The notes beneath the pieces are model-generated. The model saw only the letters and a list, made by a program, of their open reading frames with translations. It had not been told where the DNA came from and did no database searches. This document shows positions 51,169-58,347 of a DNA stretch of 64,000 bases, in pieces. Each line of letters opens with the position of its first letter. Within the stretch, counting starts at the first letter, position 1. The stretch lies in contig CASEDP010000002.1 of NCBI GenBank assembly GCA_949286835.1, forward strand, positions 55,924 to 119,923. Direction: 5' to 3'. Source of the DNA: an uncultured Clostridia bacterium. Its GTDB lineage: Bacteria; Bacillota; Clostridia; Christensenellales; Borkfalkiaceae. A program made the translations under genes and the position numbers.

Positions 51169-51738
51169 ATGAACGCAGTTTTTACGGTTATAATGCTGCT
51201 CTCGGCGGCGGTGATAATTGTGACCTCCCCCGCCGACTTTCTGCCCGCGCTGACAGACGGGGCGCGAAGTGCGGCAGAGACGGCGCTTATGCTTTTTTTA
51301 ATATATGCAGTGTGGATGGGGCTTTCCGCCGTGGCGGAGGACAGCAGACTTTCAGAGCGGATATCACGCCTTATGCGCACACCCGTTCGCCGCATATTCA
51401 GGACAAACGACGACGAGGCGACGACGTATATGGCAATGAACTTAAGTTGCAACATCCTGGGCATTGGCGGAGCGGCGACGCCGTATGCGGTAAAGGCAAT
51501 TTCGCGGCTTGAAGAGAGCGGAAACAACTTCGCGCAGAACCTTTTATTCATAGTCAACGCGACGAGCGTGCAGCTCATTCCGACGACGGTCATTGCGCTG
51601 CGCTCTTCTCTGGGGAGCACAGCCGCGCACGACATTGCCCTGCCCTCGCTGATTGCGACAATAATTTCCACGGGGACGGCGGTTGCGATATATATGGGCA
51701 TATGCGCACTCCGCGGGAGAAAGAAATGCAGTACGTAA
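51169..51738 (+). CDS. spmA: Spore maturation protein A
   Basis: 189 residues, about four or five membrane spans, nucleoside-recognition (Gate) domain. Signature stretch TYMAMNLSCNILGIGGAATPYAVKA (about residues 84-108) with the conserved N-x-S and GxxxAxTP-like loop, and NATSVQLIPTTVIALR (about 127). SpmA and SpmB are needed for spore core dehydration and are made in the mother cell under sigma-E. A TATAAA box lies 6 nt before the ATG and no ribosome-binding site is seen; the -35 is poor. spmB overlaps its end by 13 nt. Confidence 0.92.
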   Translation: MNAVFTVIMLLSAAVIIVTSPADFLPALTDGARSAAETALMLFLIYAVWMGLSAVAEDSRLSERISRLMRTPVRRIFRTNDDEATTYMAMNLSCNILGIGGAATPYAVKAISRLEESGNNFAQNLLFIVNATSVQLIPTTVIALRSSLGSTAAHDIALPSLIATIISTGTAVAIYMGICALRGRKKCST

Positions 51739-52229
51739 TACCGACAATTTTTTTATGCGTAATGCTGTATGGCGCAATAAAGCGCGTTCCCCTCTTTACT
51801 TCCTTTTCCCGCGGGGTTAAGGATGCCGTAAACTTCACGCTGACGTTGCTTCCTACGCTGGTATGCGTATTCATTATGTGCGAACTGTTTGAGCGGTCGG
51901 GACTTTCGGAAGCGATGACAAGGGCGCTTTCGCCCGTGTTCGGGGCGCTGGGCGTGCCCGAGGAGCTGACAAAGCTGGTATTGATAAAGCCCTTTTCAGG
52001 CAGCGGGTCGCTGGCGTATCTGAAGATGATACTCGAAGAACACGGTGCGGACAGCTATATTTCGCGGTGCGCGTGCGTGCTGTACGGCTCCAGCGAAACC
52101 GTGTTCTACATATCGGCGGTATATTTTGCGGGCTGCCGCAAAAAAAAGAGAATTTTACCGATTGCCGTCATATTGCTAGCCACGATACTGACGACGGTAA
52201 TTGCCTGCCTTTTGTGCCGAATTATGTAA
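51726..52229 (+). CDS. spmB: Spore maturation protein B
   Basis: 167 residues, about four membrane spans, the second Gate-domain partner. Family motifs: GVKDAVNFTLTLLPTLVCVF (about residue 28), the acidic helix FERSGLSEAMTRAL, and KPFSGSGSLAYLKMI and CVLYGSSETVFYIS (about 90-130). ATG at 51726 (GGGAGAAAG upstream) was preferred over an in-frame start eight codons earlier. The overlap with spmA suggests translational coupling and an SpmA-SpmB complex. Confidence 0.92.
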   Translation: MQYVIPTIFLCVMLYGAIKRVPLFTSFSRGVKDAVNFTLTLLPTLVCVFIMCELFERSGLSEAMTRALSPVFGALGVPEELTKLVLIKPFSGSGSLAYLKMILEEHGADSYISRCACVLYGSSETVFYISAVYFAGCRKKKRILPIAVILLATILTTVIACLLCRIM

Positions 52230-52344
52230 ATCCTCAACATTTGTAACTGATTTTATGAATTTTTGATGTGAATTTGAGAAAAAATATCAGAATATGCAAC
52301 AAAATTTAATTTTATTTACTAATAAAAAAATTGCATTCATAGAT

Positions 52345-52372
52345 TTTACTTTGTCGATTATTTGGATATAAT
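52345..52372 (+). promoter_or_regulatory. Promoter of a putative non-coding RNA
   Basis: TTTACT (52345-52350), 16-bp spacer, TATAAT (52367-52372), in an AT-rich gap after spmB. Transcription should start near 52379. Confidence 0.6.
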
Positions 52373-52378
52373 AGTATA

Positions 52379-52624
52379 TGTAAACAGCAAGACAAGCTGA
52401 TTACCACTAATTCAGTTCATTAATTTTCCCCCTTATCATACGGAAGCGGCGTAGACCTGGTGTTTGCGTCGCTTCTGTTTTTATACAGAAGCCGCGCCGT
52501 ATGACACGACAGCAGGGAGTATCATACCTCTCCGCAAGGAGACCTGGCGTCGCTTCTGTTTTTATACAAAAAATTATCACTAAAAAATGGGGCGCCGCCA
52601 CAATATGTGGTGGCGCCCCATTTT
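52379..52624 (+). ncRNA. Putative structured non-coding RNA with two tandem terminator-like units
   Basis: No plausible ORF lies between the promoter and the terminal hairpin. Two related units occur about 85 bp apart, each TATCATAC, then AGACCTGG, then CGTCGCTTCTGTTTTTATACA. In the first, GAAGCGGCG (52443-52451) can pair with CGTCGCTTC (52467-52475) ahead of TTTTT. GCTTCTGT (52471-52478) can instead pair with ACAGAAGC (52485-52492), and the latter also with the second GCTTCTGT (52552-52559). TCATACGG (52436-52443) competes with TCATAC (52522-52527) for CCGTATGA (52497-52504). A small hairpin with a GCAA tetraloop (52529-52540) is also visible. It matches no RNA family that I recognise. Confidence 0.5.
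52584..52624. terminator. Strong bidirectional terminator
   Basis: An 18-bp stem (52584-52601 with 52607-52624) with one G-T pair, A-tract before and TTTT after. It ends the putative RNA on + and the nifS operon on -. Confidence 0.85.
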
Positions 52625-52650
52625 ATACTTCTTATTATACCTCTTATAAA

Positions 52651-53787
52651 TCAAGAGCGCGACTTTCTTATCCTGCCGACCACCTCTTTGAGGCAGTTCA
52701 CAGCGGCAGATACCTCTTCCTCCGAATTGTCCCTTCCGAAGGTGAAGCGCACGGCTGACTTTACCCTGTCCTCCTCGAGCCCCATTGCGGCGAGCACGTG
52801 GGAGAGCGTCACCGCCCCCGAAGAACAGGCAGAGCCCGTAGAAGCGGCAATGCCGGCAAGGTCGAGCCCGAATACTATCTGTTCGCCGTCGCAGCCGTCG
52901 AAGGAGAGATTTGCGTTTGAGGGCAGACGGCGCACATTATCGCCGTTGAGGCGCACGCCCGATATTTCGGACAATACGCCCGAAACAAAGCCGTCGCGCA
53001 GGGCGGCAACTTTTTTGTTATTATGTTCAGCCGCGGCATACGCACGCTCCAACGCGCAGGCGCAGCCCACCGCGCCCGCGACATATGTCGTGCCCGCGCG
53101 CAGTCCCCTTTCCTGATTGCCGCCGGATATGAGGCGCGCGAATTTAACGCCGCGCCTTATATGCAATACACCCACACCCTTCGGTCCGTAGAACTTGTGC
53201 GCGGCAAACCCTATGCCGTCGGCGGGGAAGTCCGAAAAAGGCAGTACGCCCGCCGTCTGCACGCAGTCGCAAAAGAAAAATGCGCCGTTCGCCTTAACTT
53301 GACTGTAAATCGCGGCTATGGGCTGGATAGTGCCAACCTCGTTATTTGCCGCCATTACGCCGACGAACACCGTATCCGGGCGCATCGCCCTCTTTATGGC
53401 GTCGGGACTTATTATGCCTTTATCGTCGGGATTGACCAAAGTCAGCTCCCAGCCATAGTTGCACATATCCCGCGCGCTCTCTATAAGCGCGGGGTGTTCG
53501 ATTGCGGACAGCACTATATGCCTGCCCCTATCCCTGTAAGATGTGCAGACGCCCTTAAGCGCGGTATTTGCCGCCTCCGTGCCGCCCGCTGTGAAATATA
53601 TGCTCTCCGCAGGCACACCGACAATGTGCGCTATGCTGTCCCTCGCCGCAGTGACGGCGTTTGCCGCCGCTCTGCCCGCCGAATGTTGGCTGGAGGGGTT
53701 GCCGAATACGTCCGTGAGATAGGGCATCATCGCCCTGAGCACCTCGCCGTCGAGGGGCGTTGTCGCCGCGTGATCGAGATATATCAT
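52651..53787 (-). CDS. Cysteine desulfurase (NifS/IscS-like)
   Basis: 378 residues. PLP-dependent class V aminotransferase fold: YLDHAATTPL at the N-terminus, NNEVGTIQPI (about residue 147), the PLP lysine in AAHKFYGPKGVG (about 195), and the catalytic Cys in STGSACSSG (about 315) with the longer-loop class I layout. Supplies persulfide sulfur for Fe-S clusters or tRNA thiolation. Starts one base after the stop of the 303-aa gene, so it is in an operon with it and ispE. No iscU or mnmA is adjacent, though a metabolic partner elsewhere is likely. Confidence 0.92.
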   Translation of the reverse strand: MIYLDHAATTPLDGEVLRAMMPYLTDVFGNPSSQHSAGRAAANAVTAARDSIAHIVGVPAESIYFTAGGTEAANTALKGVCTSYRDRGRHIVLSAIEHPALIESARDMCNYGWELTLVNPDDKGIISPDAIKRAMRPDTVFVGVMAANNEVGTIQPIAAIYSQVKANGAFFFCDCVQTAGVLPFSDFPADGIGFAAHKFYGPKGVGVLHIRRGVKFARLISGGNQERGLRAGTTYVAGAVGCACALERAYAAAEHNNKKVAALRDGFVSGVLSEISGVRLNGDNVRRLPSNANLSFDGCDGEQIVFGLDLAGIAASTGSACSSGAVTLSHVLAAMGLEEDRVKSAVRFTFGRDNSEEEVSAAVNCLKEVVGRIRKSRS

Positions 53788-53788
53788 A

Positions 53789-54700
53789 TCAGCCTTTGAG
53801 CGCGGAATATACCGCGATGTACGCCCTGAGCTTTGCCTGTTCGCAGAGCAGCTCCCTGCCGAGCTTTGTAGAGGTGTTGCGCTTATTGAGGCGCACCCTG
53901 CGGCAGGTTATGTTGAGCCTGCGCGCCGCAAAAGCCAGCACGATGAGCGAGACGAACGCGAGCGATGCAAAGACTATCGTCAGTATGAGGTACAGCCCCG
54001 TAGATACGGTGTAGATTATGCCCGCATAATAAGCGCACAGCGCCGTAAACAGCGCAAGCGGCACGAGAGCCAGCACGAAGAAGATTATCGCATTCCTCCT
54101 GCTCGCCTTGAGGCGGACGGCGCGCACCGCCTTTGCCTCTTCGTTGCGCCTGTCGAGCTCCGTGACCGTCGCCCGAAGCGCGGCTATGCCCTCCTCGAGC
54201 GCTCCGCCCGCCCTGTCGAACAGGGCGCGCTTGCTCTCCGCATCGGCGTACGCCTTTACGTCGTCGGCGCTCTCCGCCGCGCTGACTATCATAGAATAGT
54301 CGGTAAAGTCCTTTGTATATGCGCGCATATACAGTATGCCCGTCCTGCCCTCTTCGCCGCCGAGCTCCCTTGCGTCCTTAAGACTTTCGAGCGCGGTGGA
54401 GTAAGCTGCGCTTTCTATATCCTTCTGCGCGCAGGCGAGTAGCTTTTCGCGCTTAATTATGCGCTCCCGCTCCTCCTTTTCCTGCTTTTCGCGGCGCGCC
54501 GCAAGCTGTTCGGGCGACATCGCCGCAGCTTCCTCGTCCTCTTCGATATCCTCCTGAACATCGAAGAGTACCTCTTCCCGCTGCCCGCTCTCTTCGGGCT
54601 CGCCGTCGATTATGAGCTCCTCCTCGCCGTCCTCGTTGACGCGTATGCGGTACTTGTTGTTCCTGTCAAGGTCGTCGTCTATCGTTCTCTCTTCTGCCAT
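53789..54700 (-). CDS. Acidic helical protein with two membrane spans
   Basis: 303 residues, not recognised. Residues 1-60 are very acidic (EEDEEAAA), 60-95 Lys/Glu-rich coiled coil, 95-180 helical TPR-like (ALESLKDARELG), then two hydrophobic spans (about 202-225 and 230-255) and a basic tail with RLNITCRRVRLNKRN. Both termini probably face the cytoplasm. Lies 6 bp after ispE and 1 bp before the desulfurase gene, hence co-expressed with them. No enzymatic motif seen. Confidence 0.72.
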   Translation of the reverse strand: MAEERTIDDDLDRNNKYRIRVNEDGEEELIIDGEPEESGQREEVLFDVQEDIEEDEEAAAMSPEQLAARREKQEKEERERIIKREKLLACAQKDIESAAYSTALESLKDARELGGEEGRTGILYMRAYTKDFTDYSMIVSAAESADDVKAYADAESKRALFDRAGGALEEGIAALRATVTELDRRNEEAKAVRAVRLKASRRNAIIFFVLALVPLALFTALCAYYAGIIYTVSTGLYLILTIVFASLAFVSLIVLAFAARRLNITCRRVRLNKRNTSTKLGRELLCEQAKLRAYIAVYSALKG

Positions 54701-54706
54701 ATTCTC

Positions 54707-55570
54707 TCACATCTCCTTTGGCGGCAGGCAGGTCTTTGTCTGAATGAACTGCATCTGACCGCTGTATCTGCTGCGCGCATAGCGCGCGAACATATCGTTT
54801 TCAAAAATTGCATAGACGGCGCTGCCGGAGCCCGTCATATTTACGCCGAGGGGCGCAAATGCCGCAAGCGCTTCGTATGCCCTGCCGACGTCGGCATTGA
54901 GCGCCTTTGCGGGCATATACAGCCCGTTGGACAGCGCCTTGCCCAGCATCTCTCTGTCGCCTTCAAAGAGAGCGCGCATCACCTCGTCGCTGTGCGCCGT
55001 CCGCTCGCCCACGCTGTCCCAGAGGTTATAGCACTCCGCCGTGGACACGCCCGTGCGCGGAACGAGCAACGCGATATCGAGCTTTAAGTTGCAGTCGATG
55101 GGCTGTACCCTCTCGCCCCTGCCCGATATCCTTGCATAGCCGCCCGTTAGCATATAGCCCGTATCGCTGCCGAGCGCGTCGGCAATGCGCTTTATGCCCG
55201 CGATATCGTCCACGTCGTACAGCTTTGCGAGCGCGTTGAGCACGCCCGCCGCATCCGCGGAGGAGCCGCCCAGCCCCGCGCCCATAGGAATGTTCTTCCA
55301 GATTGTTATGTCGGCACCCGCAGTGGAATATGCGGCGATGAACGCCTCCGCCGCCTTCACCGCGTTGTTGGAAAGGTATGGCATACTCTCGCTGCCCATT
55401 CCGTGCATTGTTATGCCGACGAGCTTGTCCTTACGCTTTTTTACGGCAATTACGTCGGCGACATCTATGGTGGTCACGACGCTGTCTATTTCGTGATAGC
55501 CGTCGTGCGCGTCCGAGACGTCGAGGCTGAGATTTATCTTTGCATACGATTTTATGCGGACAAAATTCAT
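54707..55570 (-). CDS. ispE: 4-diphosphocytidyl-2-C-methyl-D-erythritol kinase
   Basis: 287 residues, GHMP kinase. Phosphorylates CDP-methylerythritol in the MEP isoprenoid pathway. Motifs: YAKINLSLDV at the N-terminus, PMGAGLGGSSADAAGVLNAL (ATP loop, about residue 93), and VNMTGSGSAVYAIF near the C-terminus. Length normal. First gene of a likely ispE, 303-aa, cysteine desulfurase operon, and near veg as in many Firmicutes (veg-ispE neighbourhood). Confidence 0.95.
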   Translation of the reverse strand: MNFVRIKSYAKINLSLDVSDAHDGYHEIDSVVTTIDVADVIAVKKRKDKLVGITMHGMGSESMPYLSNNAVKAAEAFIAAYSTAGADITIWKNIPMGAGLGGSSADAAGVLNALAKLYDVDDIAGIKRIADALGSDTGYMLTGGYARISGRGERVQPIDCNLKLDIALLVPRTGVSTAECYNLWDSVGERTAHSDEVMRALFEGDREMLGKALSNGLYMPAKALNADVGRAYEALAAFAPLGVNMTGSGSAVYAIFENDMFARYARSRYSGQMQFIQTKTCLPPKEM

Positions 55571-55618
55571 GCCTCAATTATAGCACACCTTAAATGCGTT
55601 TTCAATTAAAGCGAACAC

Positions 55619-55662
55619 AAAAAAGGCGCGCGGAGGGCTTTTATTTTGCCACTCCGCGCGCC
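55619..55662 (-). terminator. Terminator of the SPOCS/LysM gene
   Basis: GGCGCGCGGAG (55625-55635) pairs with CTCCGCGCGCC (55652-55662); on the minus strand followed by TTTTTT. Confidence 0.85.
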
Positions 55663-55722
55663 GTAGCTCATAACGGCTGCGCGCGACCGTCCGCCCGCCC
55701 CACAGGGCGCGGAAAATACGCT

Positions 55723-57216
55723 CTATTTTGCCTGCGCGCCGCCGCGGTAGACGACTATTCTCTCCCTGCCTGTAAGCGGGTACTTGAGCTGAGGATTGAG
55801 TGCCGCCACTTCGTCCGGGCTCTGCCCCAGCTTCTTGGAGATATCCCACAGCCCGTCGCCCTCCGCGGGGAAGAGCACGGACACCGCGCCGCGGCGCACC
55901 GACTTGGGCTGACCTTCCGAAACCGACGTTATGTAGCTGATTTCTCTCCTGTGAGAGACTGTGGCACAGATCTTTACGACCGCTTCCGCCTCGGTTTCGC
56001 CCTCTGCCCTGAGGCGCACGCTGACGCCGCCTACCGCCGCGGAGATGCTTACCTCCTGTCCGTCGTCGGCAAGCCCTGCAAGTCGCTCTGCAAAGGGCAG
56101 AGAAAATTCCGTGCTCTTAATCTCACCGTTCTGCTCGTAGATCAGGAGGGCGCGCACCACGCCTTCCGCCGCGCCCGAAGAGGGCACGTACTCGCACTCC
56201 GCCTCAGGCAGGGCGACGGCGAGGAACTTGCAGTCATAGCCCAGCCTGCTCTTTGCCGCGGCTGTGCCCGAGACGCGCTGGGAATAAACCTTTATGTCCC
56301 CGCACTCCGAAAAGCTCTCCGAAGCGACTGAAATTTCCGTCTCGTTCCCGCAGGAATACGCGTCGACGGCGACATCCTCCTCGGTATAGTCGCTGATTAT
56401 TCCCCTGAACGCGAGAGTGCAGGTAAACTCCACCTCGCACTTGCCGCGCTCTTCGTTGACGGTGGCGGTGACGTTGAGGTCTGAAATTTCGGCGTCCGCC
56501 CGCGCGTTTCTGCCCGCAGAGCTGTCGTCGCAGGGCAGCACGCACCTGAAGGGTACTGTCCTTTCGAGGCTGGCGGGCGACTGTCCGCGCATTGCAAACA
56601 GCGCAAGGCTGATTTCGCCGCTCACCTCCACCTCGCCCGTGCCGCAGAGGACGGAAGTAACTATTGCCTTAGCCGAGGGTATGAGCACATCGACCACGCT
56701 GTCGGCGTCGAAGCGGTCCTCCACCTCGCTCTCGCCCGAAAAGGCGATGTCCGAGCACAGCTTTACGCGCTTTAAGTTGACGAAAGCGCCCTCCGCCGCG
56801 GTGACGAAGGTGCGTTCCCTGCGCTCGAACGCCGTTATCTCCGCCGTGATTACGCAGGCGACGACAAAGGAAGAGCCGTCCCGCCTGACCGTGAGCTTGT
56901 CGCAGCTAAGGCGGCAGACGCAGCTATGCGACGGCGTAAGCCTTTCATCGTCTGCGGAGTGCGAAAATTCCGCGCCCTTCTGCATACGGCAGAGTTTGCC
57001 CTCCTCGTCGGCAAAGACGATGGAGAGCACCAGCCTGCCGCTGTAATTGACCCTGCCGGAGGCCGCCTCCGCCATAACGCAGGATACCTGCGGGCTGACG
57101 GCTATTATCTCCGTTATCTCGCTCGACTGCGCGAAACGACATTCGGCAATCGACTGACCGACCGTCTTGAAAGCGGCGCAGTTATACGTTTGACTGTTTA
57201 CCGTGGGATTTAACAT
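55723..57216 (-). CDS. SPOCS (DUF3794) and LysM-domain protein
   Basis: 497 residues. Two or three beta-rich SPOCS-type segments (about 30-130, 160-270, 290-420) typical of spore-coat/morphogenetic proteins such as SafA/SpoVID partners, and a C-terminal LysM (about 445-492) with GDGLWDISKKLGQSPDEVAALNPQLKYPLTGRERI written in order as W-D-I, N-P and a final strand; it would bind peptidoglycan or coat. Located just upstream of veg. Start ATG with AAGGAGC. It is common in Clostridia with this layout; the exact sporulation role is inferred. Confidence 0.82.
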   Translation of the reverse strand: MLNPTVNSQTYNCAAFKTVGQSIAECRFAQSSEITEIIAVSPQVSCVMAEAASGRVNYSGRLVLSIVFADEEGKLCRMQKGAEFSHSADDERLTPSHSCVCRLSCDKLTVRRDGSSFVVACVITAEITAFERRERTFVTAAEGAFVNLKRVKLCSDIAFSGESEVEDRFDADSVVDVLIPSAKAIVTSVLCGTGEVEVSGEISLALFAMRGQSPASLERTVPFRCVLPCDDSSAGRNARADAEISDLNVTATVNEERGKCEVEFTCTLAFRGIISDYTEEDVAVDAYSCGNETEISVASESFSECGDIKVYSQRVSGTAAAKSRLGYDCKFLAVALPEAECEYVPSSGAAEGVVRALLIYEQNGEIKSTEFSLPFAERLAGLADDGQEVSISAAVGGVSVRLRAEGETEAEAVVKICATVSHRREISYITSVSEGQPKSVRRGAVSVLFPAEGDGLWDISKKLGQSPDEVAALNPQLKYPLTGRERIVVYRGGAQAK

Positions 57217-57306
57217 ATCATAGCTCCTTTTTGTTTACAGGCTATTATATGCCCCGTCCGCCCGCGTTATTCCCGACTGAAGACAGATTGCCGATTTTGT
57301 CGCCAT

Positions 57307-57555
57307 TCAGGACGCCGCAGCGGGAAAGAGAAAGACCTTGCCGCAGAGTATTTCAGAATAGGAATAGGCTGTCTTGCCCAGAAAGCCCTTGTCCTGCGGC
57401 TCCACTGTAAAGATTGACGGATATATCCCCGAAAGGGTGGCGTTGAACGTGACGAACTTATTTCTGCCCATATTGAGCTTTACTGTTACGGGCTTCTGAT
57501 AGTATTCCTGAATGTTGAGCTTTATCTCTGCAATCGAAATCTGTGGTTTAATCAT
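57307..57555 (-). CDS. veg: Veg family protein
   Basis: 82 residues. Small beta-barrel-like protein; family core LNMGRNKFVTFNATLSGIYPSIF is readable (R, K and F conserved). In Bacillus Veg modulates biofilm and sporulation. No Shine-Dalgarno precedes the ATG; a TAAAAT lies 6 nt upstream and a TATAAT further upstream, so the mRNA may be leaderless or start near 57580. The neighbour order veg/SPOCS/ispE supports the call. Confidence 0.85.
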   Translation of the reverse strand: MIKPQISIAEIKLNIQEYYQKPVTVKLNMGRNKFVTFNATLSGIYPSIFTVEPQDKGFLGKTAYSYSEILCGKVFLFPAAAS

Positions 57556-57604
57556 ATTACTATTTTACCCAACGCTGACAAAATTATACTGCCGCCTAAG
57601 GCAC

Positions 57605-57638
57605 AAAAAATGCCCGTGCGCATTGTTGCGCACAGGCA
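57605..57638 (-). terminator. Terminator of the acidic zinc-ribbon gene
   Basis: TGCCCGTGCGCA (57611-57622) pairs with TGCGCACAGGCA (57627-57638) with one mismatch; on the minus strand followed by TTTTTT. Confidence 0.8.
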
Positions 57639-57670
57639 TCCGAATTTTTCAAATATTATTTGCGCGGCAA

Positions 57671-58168
57671 TCAGAACAGGTCGTCGTCATCCGCATCCTC
57701 GTCATCCTCGTCCTCGTCGTCGTAGTCGTCAAGGTCGTCAAGCGGGTCAACATCCTCGAAGAAGTCGTCGTCGTTTTCCTCTTCTTCGTCGAGGTCGTCC
57801 TCCTCCAGCTCTTCCTTGAGCTCTTCGTCGAGTTCGGCATCGTCAAGCGTGAGGTCGTCCGTCTCGTCGTCGAGATAGTTCTTCCACTCTTCGTCCTTGT
57901 CGGGGTCTACGTCGATGTCGTCCTCGTATTCGGACTTCTGTCTGCACGCCTCGCACATCGTCTCGCCGAAGCGGATATGGTTTACTCCGCAGACGGGGCA
58001 CAGTTCGTTCGCCTCGTTTTCAAGCTCTTCCTCGAGCTCTTCATCGTCGAGGTCGGCAAACTCCAGCTTGTTGCCCTTCATCTCTGCAATGCATACGTCG
58101 CAATATTCCTGTTTTTCAGGATCGATATAGTTAAGCTCGCACCTAGGACATTTGATATATTTTACCAT
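57671..58168 (-). CDS. Zinc-ribbon protein with long polyacidic tail
   Basis: 165 residues. Two CxxC pairs: CPRCELNY and CDVCIAE (about 7-30) and CPVCGVNH with CEACRQK (about 58-80), each set able to bind zinc. From about residue 85 to the end the chain is almost only Asp, Glu and Leu, which resembles the disordered tail of the RNA polymerase delta subunit, but the N-terminal domain differs. The ATG at 58168 is spaced correctly from GGGGGAA; a TTG two codons earlier is too near. Function unknown; nucleic-acid mimicry or cation binding are guesses. Confidence 0.75.
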   Translation of the reverse strand: MVKYIKCPRCELNYIDPEKQEYCDVCIAEMKGNKLEFADLDDEELEEELENEANELCPVCGVNHIRFGETMCEACRQKSEYEDDIDVDPDKDEEWKNYLDDETDDLTLDDAELDEELKEELEEDDLDEEEENDDDFFEDVDPLDDLDDYDDEDEDDEDADDDDLF

Positions 58169-58297
58169 AGTCAAGTTCCCCCTGTCTGAAACAGCTTTAC
58201 TTATATTGTTGTAACATTATATTAGTATTTGAAAAATTTGTAAACTGTTTTGATAAATTATTTTGCCTATTTATTTAAAAATATTTATATTTTTTGT

Positions 58298-58334
58298 AAA
58301 AAAGAGAGCACATCCCTTATTTCGGGGTGTGCTC
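58298..58334 (-). terminator. Terminator of the 755-aa lipoprotein gene
   Basis: GAGCACATCCC (58306-58316) pairs with GGGGTGTGCTC (58324-58334, one G-T); on the minus strand followed by TCTTTTTT. Confidence 0.85.
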
Positions 58335-58347
58335 CCAATAAAAATTA

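Noticed and set aside
51066..51701. N-terminal extension of MetRS
   Set aside because: Antisense to spmA and upstream of the metG promoter; the normal MetRS start is at 51065.
52501..52758. 85-codon + strand frame in the putative RNA
   Set aside because: Runs through the bidirectional terminator and into the antisense of the desulfurase gene; no ribosome-binding site.
55663..55722. tRNA-like GTAGCTCA string
   Set aside because: No acceptor or anticodon stem could be formed around it; it is the flank of a terminator hairpin.
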